Positions 29,521-40,873 of a stretch of DNA of 64,000 bases are shown piece by piece (position 1 is the stretch's first letter; each line of letters begins with the position of its first letter). Made by a program: the position numbers and the translations under genes. Below the pieces are notes generated by a model that was not told where the DNA came from, searched no databases, and saw only the letters and a list, made by a program, of their open reading frames with translations. Source of the stretch: Siphonodentalium dalli. Its lineage: Eukaryota > Mollusca > Scaphopoda > Gadilida > Siphonodentaliidae. The stretch lies in NCBI GenBank assembly GCA_032622095.1, contig CP136064.1:257465863-257529862 (forward strand), in the 5' to 3' direction.

Positions 29521-31242
29521 TTATTATTATACTTGACACTTTTGTAATCACTATTACTCGAAAAATACAAGAAGTAGGACACTAAAACTTGGTAAGTAGG
29601 TTGGGGTACATGAGTTCTATGCCTATGGCCCATAACGATTTTGTCCGCGCTTTCACCGAGGAGTTATCTCCCTTTATTTGAAAAAATGTCAGTTTATTAT
29701 CTCGGAAATTATAAGAAGCAGAGCATCGAAAATTAGACCGTATGCACATCTCGATATGCACTACTGCCCACGGGCATAAAAACTTGTGTCCGCGCTTTCC
29801 CTGAAGAGTTACCGCCCATAGTTGGCAAACCTCTATTTTATTGTACTCTGTTGTCCTCCCGTATCATTCCAGATAACTGTATTTGGTTTTTGTAGTCGTG
29901 TTGACCGTTGTCAGCTTAGTCCGAAGAAGAAAATTTGACAGGGTTGGCGATATATTTTTACACTGGGGTGGGGGCAAAATTTTCGCAATTTTTTTTTTGT
30001 ATTGACATTCATCTATTTAAGTATGTAGATTCCATGAACGAAAACAAACCCATACCGGAAAGGATTTTTGTAATCCGAGAAGAAATGCAAGAGTTACGGG
30101 CCCTCAAAGTTTGCAATTTGGTCCCATGTGCTTGTGCTCACATCTCCTCCGAAGATATCGAACTTAGGATGTCATCTGATATCCCAGTGCGTGCGGTCCG
30201 AAGAGAGCACGCGATGTGCCAAATTTTGCCAGTGTCGGTTAAGTGTTGTGGATCAGGGGAGGGGCGGTCCGGGGTACCAATTTTTTATTCTTCTCCGAAT
30301 CAGATGAAACTTGGAATGTAACATCTACACCGCCAACCGATCTAGAAACTGAAACAATTTCGAAAATCCATTGAAAAATGACGGAGTTGCGGTCCTTCAA
30401 ACAATGCAAATTTGGGCCCATGTGCCTGTGACCTCATCTCCTCCGAAGATCACAAACTTAGGATGTCATCTGATATCGCAGTGCGCGCGGTCTGAAGAGA
30501 GCACTCGATGTGCCAAATTTCGCAAGTGTCGGTTCAGTGTTGTGGGTCAGGGGAGGGGTGGTCCGAGGTACTAAAATTTAGTTCGTCTCCGAATCATATG
30601 AAACTTGGTATATAACATCTACCTTATACGTTGATCATAAAACTGAAAACAGATCGTAAATCCGTTAAAAAATGGCGGAGATGTGGGCCCTCAAACTTTG
30701 AATGTGGGCCCGTATTCTTTCTAATAAACAAAATGTTATTCGTCTCTGAATGAGACAAAATTTATAACAAATAATCAATGTAACTAGCTGATCACAATAC
30801 TCAAAACAATTTTAAAATCCATTGGAAAATAACGGAGTTACGGGCTCTCAAAATTCGCATTTTGGGCCGGGTTTGACTATTTCCCAATCCCGTCACCCAA
30901 TTTCGAGGCAGGGGTGGGGTCACTTCCAAAGACTTGAGATCAACCCACACATGTTAAGGGAAAGATATAATCATCCTACTTCATATTTTCCGTCCCTTAA
31001 CTGCGATTTATTGAGCTCATGATTTGGCCTATTATTATACTTCCATGGTGTAACCAAGGAAGTATATTGTTTTTCTACTGAGGTCGTTTTACGTTTATTT
31101 CGAAATAATCAGAAACTGATTGCAGTAGGAACGCGAAATCTCTAGCGAATGTAGGCATCGAAGGTTTACTACATATAATGGTATCCGGATTTCCGCCCAA
31201 TGTTTCTTGGCGGAGTTATGGCCCTTTTGCGATTATTTTTCA

Positions 31243-31250
<8 letters not shown>
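29485..31250. repeat. 1767-bp repeat unit, tandem copy 2
   Basis: This is the second head-to-tail copy of the preceding unit: the landmark tatacttgac lies at 27761 in copy 1 and 29528 in copy 2. The ATT tract between the copies is longer than the one in front of copy 1. The terminal part (31029-31247) carries the hairpin module shared with the 1223-bp satellite. Confidence 0.9.
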
Positions 31251-31270
<20 letters not shown>

Positions 31271-31273
<3 letters not shown>

Positions 31274-31300
31274 ACTTCCATGTTTTAACATGGAAGTATA
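31271..31300. repeat. 30-bp hairpin, head of the next repeat
   Basis: Perfect 14-base arms (tatacttccatgtt and its complement) surround a 2-base TT centre. It follows the ATT tract of the second 1767-bp copy. It precedes sequence (31303 onward, including 'taatctcaggaac') that is again related to the satellite monomer. Confidence 0.9.
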
Positions 31301-32950
31301 TTGTAATTCTTCTGGCTTTTATTCTTATTATTCTTCCTATTCTTATTCTTATTATTCCGATAACATGCCTTAATCTCAGGAACGGCCTAACCGATTCACC
31401 CGATTTTTTCGGTTTCAGTATATGACTTTGGAAGATCTCGCTAAATGGCCTATTGAGAATTTCGTCCGACCTTGACCTTCGGAGTTATCGCCATTTTGTT
31501 GATTTTTGGGGGTTTTTCGCGACACAAAAGTAACTTGCGAAATCGAGGTTTGAATTCTGATATCGTCGAAACGGCTTGACCGATTGATTTGAAATTTGGT
31601 ACCTGTATAGCCATTGAGTATACGAAGACGATGCACAAATAGGGAATTTCGTGTGACCTTGATCTTTGGAAACAACGCTCTATATCTGTTTTATTGTTGT
31701 GAACATATCTCCTCCGAAACGGCTTGAGATATCGATTTCGGACTTTTTTCGTTATTTGCGCATGTATATGTGTTATGAACCGCCGAAAAATTATAGGGTT
31801 CGCACTTCCGGTTTAAAAGTTCGCTACTGGTCGAAGGATAAAACAACGCTCTTTATAGGGAATCTAGAACGGCTTGAGATATTGAGTTGGGACTTTTTGA
31901 ATTATGTGCAGCAAACTCTGCGCTATCGAACGATATATATAGTTGACGGATATCACTTCCGGTTCGGGAGAGCAGGCGTGTGGGTATGTATCTCAAAACT
32001 ATTTTAGCGCATATTTTTATGACATTTGGTAGACGTAATCAGTAGATGCCACTGATTGCTATGCAACTCGAATTTTAAAAATCGGACATAAACTTCGATA
32101 GTTATGACTGTTTGAAAACCTGGTTTATTTCGACCTTGACCTTCAGAGTTATCGACATTTTGTTGATTTTTTGGGGGTCTTCGCGCAACTAAAATGACTT
32201 GCAAAATCGAGGTTTGATTTCTTATATCGCCGAAACGGCTTGGCCGATTGATTTGAAATTCGGAACCTTCTTAGCCATTGCGCATTGGCAGTCGATGAAC
32301 TAATAGGGAATTTCGTCTGACCTTGACCTTTGGATACAACGCTCTTTATCGGTTTTATTGTTGTGAAGAGATCTCCTCCTAAACGGCTTGAGATATCGGG
32401 TTCGGACTTTTTTCATTATTTGCGCATGTATGTGTGTCATGAACCGCCGAAAAATAATATGGTTCGCACTTCCGGTTTAAAAGTTCGCTACTTGTCGAAG
32501 GATAAAAAACGCTCTTTATAGGGAATCCAGAACGGCTTGAGATATTGAGTTGGGACTTTTTGCATGATGTGCAGCAAATCTGCGCTCTCGAACGATATAT
32601 TTAGTTAACGGAATTCACTTCCGGTTCTGGAGAACGGGCGTGTGGGTATGTATCTCAAAACTATTTTGGCGCAGATTTGGATGAAATTTGGTGGACATAA
32701 TCTTTAGTTGTTGCTGACCACTACTCCGCTCCGATTTTTAAAATCTGACTTAAACTTCTCGAGTTATTGCTGCTTAGAGACCTGATTTGTATGGGGTTTT
32801 CGGACCCCTAGAATGACTTGCAAAATTGCAAAATCGATGTTTTATTTCTTATACCGTCGAAACGGCTTGGCCAATTGATTTGAAATTTTGTGCCTGCATA
32901 GCCATTGAGCATACGCAGTCGATGCATTAATAAGGAATTTCGTCATTTTA
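31301..32950. repeat. Diverged tandem duplication, about 665-bp period
   Basis: Two full diverged copies and a partial third are visible. 'cttgaccttc' lies at 31471 and 32135. The phrase 'cacttccggttc...gtgtgggtatgtatctcaaaactatttt' occurs near 31950 and again near 32615. A third, partial start follows near 32800. Each copy repeats 'cggcttg-ccgattgatttgaaat-tgg', a phrase also common in the other repeat families here. Short open frames inside are by-products of the repeat and I do not call genes. Confidence 0.8.
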
Positions 32951-34300
32951 AATAAATACATATACAAACTTATGACTAACTCGGGAGAGGGGGTGTCCAG
33001 TGATCTGTATATATGTTCAACTTGTTTTGGTAGTCATGTTGCTTTGCCATTACTAATTATTTATTTTTTCAGTGTAATAACATATGGGAGAGGGGGTACC
33101 CTTAAGTGAGTCAGTACTTGTCCCCCAATTCCTTTGTATGTATAAACAAATGTATGTGTTATATATCATGTGTTATCTAAATTTGACATATATTTGAAAT
33201 AAATATATCTAAACTAAACTTTGGTACATTCCAGCAGTCGGAAATTTCATGCATGACACAACATTAGTTGGGCATTAATTTGACACCATATATAGGTTGG
33301 CATTGTTCTCATTGTTTGATTTTTTTCAACCAGTAAAAGTTGGTAATTTTCCAATCTTAGTGTTTGTCAGATTGGATATTTCCAAGGGGAGCAAATTGAA
33401 TTCTGCGAACCTGTGACATTGATGTTTCGTTCAATAGGGGGGGTGGGGTGCAGTTGGCCGGAAATTTGAGGAAACTTCTAGCCACGTCCCTAGAACACGT
33501 GTCTGTTGTCTATACAGAGACTATATTGTGCAAAACGACTGCATTTAACGAAACAAAACATTTTAAACATGAAATTGCTATAAGACTAGATAGTACATAC
33601 GTGTATCTGATAATCCATCGATATCATATAATCCTACTATTTCTTGAATAAGAAGAAACATTATAATAACGAACACAGCAGAAGACATATCCATGCAGGT
33701 TCATATGAATTCGGTCAATGGTGACGTATCCGCCGAATTCGAAATCGACATGCGTTCGGGCGGTATTTTAAGGATGGAATTATGAAATGGACATATGAAA
33801 GTGACAATCAACAATGATTTGCAATTGCTTCGCCATCAACCGAAGTGCTCCCCAGCGTTACTATCAATGGCGTTATTATTTGGCTAATTTCAGTAATATT
33901 CATCCAGTTTACATTCAATAAAACAAATTTGTCTCCGCATTTAAAATTCTTTGATATAGATCGTTTATATTCTGCAATAATTTGTACACAAGAGACGGAT
34001 TCTTATGTTTTATTGTGTTTTTAAACTCTGAGGTGGCGAAATCTCGGTTTGTTTACATTACGAACATTTGAGTCCGAAATCGGAATCCGAATCCCAATCG
34101 GATTACCACGAAATTGAGATTACGGTCTGTTCGTTTACTGATTCTGCCAATTTCTGGTCTGTTCTTTTGCCGAACCAAGTCGCACGGGGACCAATCTGTA
34201 ATCTGAATCCAGAATCTGAATCGGATTTTAGCGAAATAACGCCTCTGACTCCAAGCATACACTGTCTATTGGAACAAGACGGCTGTCAATCAAGACTGTG
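32951..34300. other. Intergenic stretch without recognised genes
   Basis: This is AT-rich sequence with a G-rich run near 33437-33450. I see no long open frame, RNA gene or clear repeat copy. A pair of weakly complementary GAATC/GATTC-rich segments lies around 34067-34250 and may belong to the neighbouring inverted-repeat element. Confidence 0.4.
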
Positions 34301-34516
34301 ATATATTTCGCAGTTATAACGTAGAGGGCGCTGTATGGAGTTTGTAATGAAATTACAATGGGCAGAAACTCCAGGCGCTGTATGGGGTTTGCAATGGTCA
34401 ATGAATGGAATGAACGGGCGAAATTCAGCGTGAATACTCCGAGTACGCTGGCTACACCTGTGGTCGAGCAAACTCAATACAGCGCCCTCTATATATACGT
34501 TATCACTGCGATATAG
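34301..34516. mobile_element. Short inverted-repeat element (MITE-like)
   Basis: The left end (atatatttcgcagttataac followed by gtagagggcgctgtat) is complementary, with small gaps, to the right end (atacagcgccctct through atatacgttatcactgcgatat). The arms are about 45 bp around an interior of about 130 bp. The GAGGGCGCTGTAT-type end is of a kind often seen in animal MITEs. The target-site duplication is not clear because the flanks are TA-rich. No coding capacity. Confidence 0.65.
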
Positions 34517-35565
34517 CACTGCCACAAGGATTGTATTTTGCATACGATAAATCTATTTTTACATATCGTGGCGGACTTATATTTAGTCACCTAGTATCTT
34601 GTTTTGACCACCGATTTTTTTTTTAAAGTTTCCAATAATGGTAATTCTTTCGGTATTGATAAGAACAATATGAACTACAGAACTGAGCCAGACATAGACA
34701 ATTTCAATCCTAAAACATAACAACTAAACACACGTAAGCCGCCAACATATGCCTAACAATAGCAATTAAGTTGAATTAACACCTAATTAGCGACTCGGCG
34801 GCTGATCCCAACTCCAACTTTTAGTGTGCTGGAGAACGAAAAATGTCGATAAAAGTTGAAATATAAGACTTACAAATTATCTTTTTTGTTTTTTTTTTAT
34901 TTGTAATTGGTATAGCTTACCACAAACCAAAATTCATCATTATTGGAATTATATTAACGACAATAAACAAAATTGAAAATCCCAACAACACCTTTTACTG
35001 GACTCGTCCTCGGACTCGGACTACAACTTTTAGTGTGTCCCGTTTTGCCCAGGGTAATTTACCCACTGTAGTTGAGCGTAATGAATAGAATCGCGTCGTT
35101 CAATCGAACATACCCTTGATCGCACTTTCGGTCAAAACAACGTGGTCTTATCTCCATTTAAGATTTCTTTCCACAAAATTGACTAATAGCAATTATTGAC
35201 ATAACAACAACAACAACAACTACCACAATTATTGAAGGGTGGTGACAAATTTGTTGAACACAGTTAGTATCAAAGGGAACAGTGTATATTTATTTTTAAG
35301 TACAATCATGGCACATGTTTATGATGTTACCGAGTTGTCAAAATGGCCACTTCTACCAAATTATTGACCAGGCCAGGGCAGGGAGAAACCAAATTCAAAT
35401 TAGCAAAAATCACAGTTGTTGGAAATTATTATCAAAATCAAATGATAAATACACACACACCATTAATTCAATAATAATAATACCAGAATCGGGATCTGCA
35501 GCGTATCCATCCATAATATATAGTATGGAATTTGAAAGCTGGCCAATTTATACCACTGGTATTAC
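34517..35565. other. Intergenic stretch without recognised genes
   Basis: Contains a (caa)n tract near 35205-35222 and short homopolymers. A 99-codon open frame near 35315-35614 has no recognisable motif and partly overlaps the left arm of the next transposon, which argues against a real gene. Confidence 0.4.
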
Positions 35566-36056
35566 CAGGTCTGGTAAATGTGAGAATACAGCTACAATAG
35601 CTGTATTCACCTAACCTAGCTGTATTCAGCTATATATTATACTCTCAAACCGGCTGTTTTTCGATAATAAACTAGAAGCGCTAATTTGCGCATCGAAATT
35701 AGGCTACCTTATTCTCCGGCCACCCTCAACAAAATCAAAACCGTCACTTGTTTTCTGACAAAGTGTTGCCTTTTGTCGACACGGCAGTTCTGATTTTGTG
35801 TGAAAACTTACTACGGCGGTCGATGTCAGTACTGGTAAATATTCTGGAGACTATTTTCTGCGAATGCATTCATTAGCTAACTTATAAAATAAAGATCAAA
35901 TTCATCGCAAACACTTGTTTACTTCTTCCCGATGCTAAACCTGCAGTGTAGGGGGCGTTAGAATGGTGTACCTATATCAAGCATTTATAATTACATAGGG
36001 CCTACCACTAGCGGTTTGTGAGCGATACTGATAACTATTCATAATGGTATATACAT

Positions 36057-36220
36057 GTTATCGCTGCAGTGAATTGATCTGGGGCGAAGTATCACGTCGA
36101 GTTGAAGAGGTCAGATCGCTGGATCAAACGAGCCGCCGCAGGCGTCAAGTTTGATCCAGCGATCTGACCTCTTCTACGAGACATGATGCGAAGACCAGAT
36201 CAATTCACTGCAGCGATAAC
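36057..36220. mobile_element. Foldback hairpin element, 164 bp
   Basis: Almost the whole element is one inverted repeat. It begins gttatcgctgcagtgaattg and ends with the complement caattcactgcagcgataac. The inner 20-plus bases of each arm (gaggtcagatcgctggatcaaac type) are also exactly complementary. The arms are about 72 bp, with a mismatched middle section, around a 19-base GC-rich loop (36130-36148). It would fold into a very stable hairpin. No target-site duplication is obvious. It is inserted inside the 35566-37587 element. Confidence 0.85.
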
Positions 36221-36970
36221 AGGTTTATTATATGACATGCTTTTTATTTAAAAAGCACAATTTCTCTCATTAATTATGAAATGAAACCAATTCACACGAT
36301 CGCTAGTATCAAAAATAAAGAAAGAACTGTCCTGCTTTTTCCGGTCATGCGCAGTATGTGAGATGAGGAAGGGTGGTATGACATCGGATCAAACTGCAGC
36401 TGATCCGATGGCCAGGAAATGATCGCTATACAATAGCGGTATTGGGGAAAGAAAAACGATAGTCATATAATAAATACAGATATTGTGCGGACTATTGCAA
36501 ATGTATGGCACAACATAGGGACAACTGAAATGAAAATGCGACTTATATAATTTCTGAAGTATTATAAACATGAAGTCCTGGTCGATAGCGAGTCAGAACT
36601 ATTCAATCTCTTTTGGCGGGAAAATATATAATGTGTAAAAACTACTAAACATAACATTGTTATTTGTATTTTCGCGATTCGACATACATGTATGCGTTTC
36701 CGTATTTTTGGAGAGTGTTCGCTCAAGCAGTGAGTGGTACTTGCTCGGTTAAACTCTGGCTAGAGATGTTCCCCTTTTTACCTGTTTTAACGCACGAACC
36801 AAACTGCGTTTTATCAGCATCCTATTTATACTTCCGAGAATGTTTAAGTTGTTCCATCTTTGCTGATAAATATTGTATTTAATGTATTTTTCAAGGTATT
36901 CCGCATTGCATAAGAGAGTTATTAAACCGTTATGACCGACATCGACAGCCGTAGTAAGTTTTCACACATA

Positions 36971-37355
36971 CTCTTGAGTGCCTAATAAAAGTACAGGGTG
37001 GAATAATAGTACAGGTTGGAAAATGTCGCGTAACTGAATAATAGTACAGGGCGGAATAAACGTAGACTGGAAATATTAGTACCATACATCCCAACAAAAC
37101 GCATCATCTGACTGGTTTACTGATGCCATGGGACAGAAATAGTTTCGATGGATAGCCAGGTGTGTGAATCTACAGTGTGCTGATCACTGTCAACAATCAA
37201 GAGTTCATTTATCTATGAATAACACAATTTAAGATTGGTGAATTATTTCTTTTGGTTAATTTAATAAACGTACAGGACCATATAACGATCGAACAGGTGG
37301 GAATTTTACCTCGATTTTAATAATCGTACATGTATGTTTATTAGGCACTCAAGAG
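36971..37355. mobile_element. TA-flanked MITE, 385 bp
   Basis: The ends are ctcttgagtgcctaataaa and its exact complement, each flanked by TA (36969-36970 and 37356-37357). TA duplication is the hallmark of Tc1/mariner-type insertion. Comparison with the intact left arm of the host element (35780-35830) shows that this segment interrupts the right arm, which supports its identity as an insertion. No transposase frame. Confidence 0.75.
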
Positions 37356-37587
37356 TAATCACCATCGCCGTTTCGACAAAAGGCAACAGTTTGTCAGAAA
37401 ACAAGCGACGGTTTTGATTTGGTTGAGGGTGGCCGGAGAATATGGTGGCCTAATTTCGATGCGCAAATTAGCGCTTCTAGATTATTATCGAAAAAACAGC
37501 CAGTTTGAGAGTATAATATATAGCTGAATACAGCTAGTTTAGCTGAATACAGCTATTGTAGCTCTATTCTCACATTTGCCAGACCTG

Positions 37588-38118
37588 TTTACTGGATTCA
37601 GAGTCAATCAGACTTCCGCTACCACAAGTTACTAGTTTCAAGTCCTATTTCAGCATAAAAAATGTATCAGTTGTAAAAATATATCTTCCACTCAATCAAC
37701 TATATATATGTCTTGAAAGCAACACTGCAAATCCGAAATGATTTGGCATTATTGCAACATTTATTAATGCGAATTGCAAACAAAACAAAAATTGAAAAAC
37801 TGACGTGTCGCCATCCAAGTCACAGGCTATATACGTTACAATCTAGGATGGCGACTCGTCAATCTCACACAGGAGCTTTCCATACTTGTCTATATTATTA
37901 AAGTAATGGAATGTGTACTTATCAGTGGATTTTGGTAAAATTTTCCAACAACTGTGGCCAAAAACGATGCACTAAACCTCCATTTGTGTAAAATACCTCG
38001 AACGAGGTTCCTCAGATATTAAACAATTCAATATTGATTGCATATTGTTTATTTGATACCCAACGGGGCCCTCCATATTATGTTTACATATGATAGTCAT
38101 ATGGTTTCGACTCAACTT
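37588..38118. other. Intergenic stretch without recognised genes
   Basis: AT-rich sequence. A small inverted repeat around a tgacgtgtcgccatccaagt / tctaggatggcgactcgtca pair occurs near 37800-37862. A 62-codon frame across it has no recognisable motif. Nothing else supportable. Confidence 0.4.
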
Positions 38119-38127
38119 CATTTACGA

Positions 38128-38997
38128 TAGATCATGCCATGAATCTCTACTGCAGCTGATGCCCGTAAAGATCATATTCCACCAGTACAAAACCTGGGAA
38201 CTCTTTTAAAGTTTAGATATGGAACCTTATAAAGTCGAAAAATAACGCGGAGAATGTACTTCTTTGTTCATACCTGTTGCTTAATGATTTATTCATCGGT
38301 ACGTGAAGTTCCCAGCTCGAGATTACATTATTTACGTGACTTTTGAGACTCGATTCTGCGATAAATATTTATTTTATTCCCTGTCGCCAAATTCAGTCCA
38401 TAAGCGGCCGCACGCGGAAGCAGTTCTGATTGGTCAATGACCGAAACTTAAGTCCGAAAGTATAACTTCCCGCCACCGAACCGGTTGCAAAACTGGTCAA
38501 GCGCCCCCTGTGTATAAACACTCACGCTGGATTAATACACACTATAATAATATCTACTGTATATTGCCATTGATTTGGAACAAAACATTGTTTCGTGCAT
38601 GAATCGTTTGTATCTTTCTCCGTTGTGAAGAAACTTGTATCCTACGACCTGCGGTGTCCCCGATAACATAGACAACCGTCGCATTGGATTGTGTGAGTGA
38701 GTGTTACGCAGGGGGAGCTTGACCCAGAATTGCTTTCGCGTTATGTCGCTTACGGCAATAATTTTCGTGACGGGGAATAAAATCAATATTTATCATGGAA
38801 TCGGGTCTCAAAAGTTACGTAAATAAATTAATCTCGAGCTGGGAACTTCACGTACCGATGAATAAAGCATTCCACGTATTATTTTTTCTACTTTATAATG
38901 TTCCCTGTCAAAACTTAAAAAAAGTTCCCGGGTTTTGTACTAGTGGAATATGATCTCTACGGGCGTCAGCTGGAGTAGAGATTCATGGCATGATCTA
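38128..38997. mobile_element. MULE-like non-autonomous transposon, 870 bp, with 9-bp target duplication
   Basis: The element begins tagatcatgccatgaatctc and ends with the complement gagattcatggcatgatcta. The inverted arms match over about 250-280 bp (38128-38408 against 38747-38997). The flanks are an exact 9-bp direct repeat, catttacga, at 38119-38127 and 38998-39006. Long inverted arms plus a 9-bp duplication are typical of Mutator-like elements (known from the family), although other superfamilies with 8-9-bp duplications cannot be excluded. The interior (about 340 bp) has no transposase. A partial arm of the same family lies at 44053-44159. Confidence 0.85.
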
Positions 38998-39006
38998 CAT
39001 TTACGA

Positions 39007-39625
39007 CTGATCATTGCAACCACTCACTGTTGTTGTGTTCTGCAGTCCTCCTCACAAAGAATTCCTCGCGGGAGTAATAAATTACTCCTGCATAACAGGT
39101 TACTTGACGGAGCAATTGCTCCCACAATGAATAAATGTTCATTAACTTCATATTATTGGTAGTGCTGGGACGGTTGTCCGGATATCCGGTTACGGTTCGG
39201 TTATGCGTGTCAACTGGTTGGACGAGGCCACAACCGGATAACCGTATTATTGATAATGATCGTACTATAGTCGTAGTACTAGTACTCCGTGTAAATGTTG
39301 TCGAAATAATTTACAGAAGTTTAAGTAACGAGACTAAGTAATAAGAATCGATTTGGACAGTTGACTGTGTATTAATATAGCGCACAACACATGCCAGTTT
39401 GATCACCGGCAGCTTTTCTAGACATGAAACCAACATGTGTCTGTCTGGGAATCACTTGCTACACATTCGATGCCAATTTCCTTTGGCGGCCTTACATGAA
39501 AGGTTGCGGGTCCTTGACCGCGACGTTCCGGTTGCACCGTGGCATAAATCAAAGCAATCAAGTCTAGACTTTTGCTACGTCGTCAATAGTATGTCTGTTT
39601 TGTCGAAACTGTCCCTCTTTGTCAT
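39007..39625. other. Intergenic stretch with short palindromes
   Basis: Two compact palindromes sit close together: ggagtaataaattactcc near 39071-39088 and ggagcaattgctcc near 39109-39122. A segment rich in cggtta/taaccg words follows at 39165-39250. A 119-codon open frame at 39399-39758 runs into the next inverted-repeat element and has no recognisable motif. No gene is supported. Confidence 0.4.
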
Positions 39626-40703
39626 TAGGCCAAAGCGAAAAATAGGCATGTTTCCACTCCCCCGCCCGCCGCACCTCAAAACCCCCCGACGAAACTCACT
39701 TTATTTATTTTCCGAATCCCGAAAAATAAAATACGATGTATTTACTATTTCCACGTGAATTAATACTACACTATTTATATTGTTATATATAGACCTCTCA
39801 CATAAACAAGCATACTAAAATTGTCTCCTTATTTGGTTATTAAATCGACCCACAGACAATAAAATTCCGTGTTGTGACCGATATAGCAACAGATTGTAAA
39901 CAAAAACAAACGCGCACGTGGTTTTCAGACACACTGTAAAATGAAGCTCCATGGCGGCATTAGGGTGATGAGTTTATGACCGCATTATTAAATTAATTAA
40001 TGTACGTCAACTAACGACATGCCCAAATATACCGGCAAAATAATGCTACACAATATTTACGCGAACGCAATCGCAAAGAATACATCTGTCCCAAAACTTC
40101 CAACGGTGTCTGAAAAGAACGGACTGTAACAACCGGATTATATAGGCCTACGGTAATTTACCGAACGGAAGCCGGAGTGTATATTTACCGGAAGATCTAA
40201 AACAATTTTGCCAACATCCGGGAAATAGTGTCAACATGTCGTCCCAAACAAGTGCCAGCAGCGTGTTGGCACTTAAGTTTTTTAAATGCATACACATGGC
40301 GCAAGGCAGAAACAAAATGACAAAGGTTCCCCACTGCAACACCTTTTTTCAAGTCTATGAAAAGAATCACCCCAAAGGCCTTGACGCCCAATTATGTGGA
40401 AAGTTATTCTACACTGTTGTAAATATTGAAACTAGTTGTTTTATTGAATATTAATGAACATATGTACAATTTGCACATGTAGATTAAATACAAGGCACTG
40501 AAATTCAGTACATACATTGTTAGCCTTCACAATAAGTTCATAAATGACATAATTATTAGAAAGATAGCACAAATATGATATTTGAATTTCCCCGCGAAAA
40601 AATAAAGTGAACAAAAAAAATAAAGTGAAAAGCCACCCCCCCCCCCGCCCCTGTTTTTTTTATGGATGAGAGTGGAAACACACCTATTTTTCACTTTGGC
40701 CTA
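39626..40703. mobile_element. Inverted-repeat element, 1078 bp
   Basis: The left end (taggccaaagcgaaaaatag, then gtttccactc and a C-rich stretch) is complementary to the right end (gagtggaaac followed by ctatttttcactttggccta). The arms can be followed for about 80 bp with imperfect matching, including the C-rich/G-rich segment and 'actcactttatttatttt'. The target-site duplication is unresolved. The interior has only short open frames in overlapping antisense positions, and none looks like transposase. Confidence 0.65.
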
Positions 40704-40873
40704 ACATACAAATACATTCTCCAGTCTGGTCTGTTCCTTTTTGAGTATATCTGGCTAAGCAAATAGCATGAATAAATCACGAGGGCTATTAGCACTCGTC
40801 ACTGGGGTTCACGTGGGCGATTTTGTAGCCCTCGTCAATTTTTCATATGGACAGGCCTGATACATGTCCAGTC

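Larger units (their letters stand above)
35566..37587. mobile_element. DNA transposon remnant with about 230-265-bp inverted arms, carrying two nested insertions
   Basis: The left arm starts CAGGTCTGGTAAATGTGAG and the right arm ends with its complement (CTCACATTTGCCAGACCTG at 37569-37587). The arms match over about 230 bp with few mismatches. A further matching 35-40 bp (35790-35830 against 36929-36968) is displaced by an insertion in the right arm. The interior has no transposase. The CAGG ends are hAT-like, but I could not find a convincing 8-bp target duplication. Two other elements sit inside it (36057-36220 and 36971-37355). Confidence 0.8.

Noticed and set aside
28168-31022. Repeated 128-, 67- and 66-codon frames in the 1767-bp units
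   Set aside because: They run through degenerate non-coding sub-repeats, overlap antisense frames, and have no recognisable motif.
39399-39758. 119-codon frame
   Set aside because: It crosses the left border of the inverted-repeat element at 39626, so it is not a conserved gene unit.
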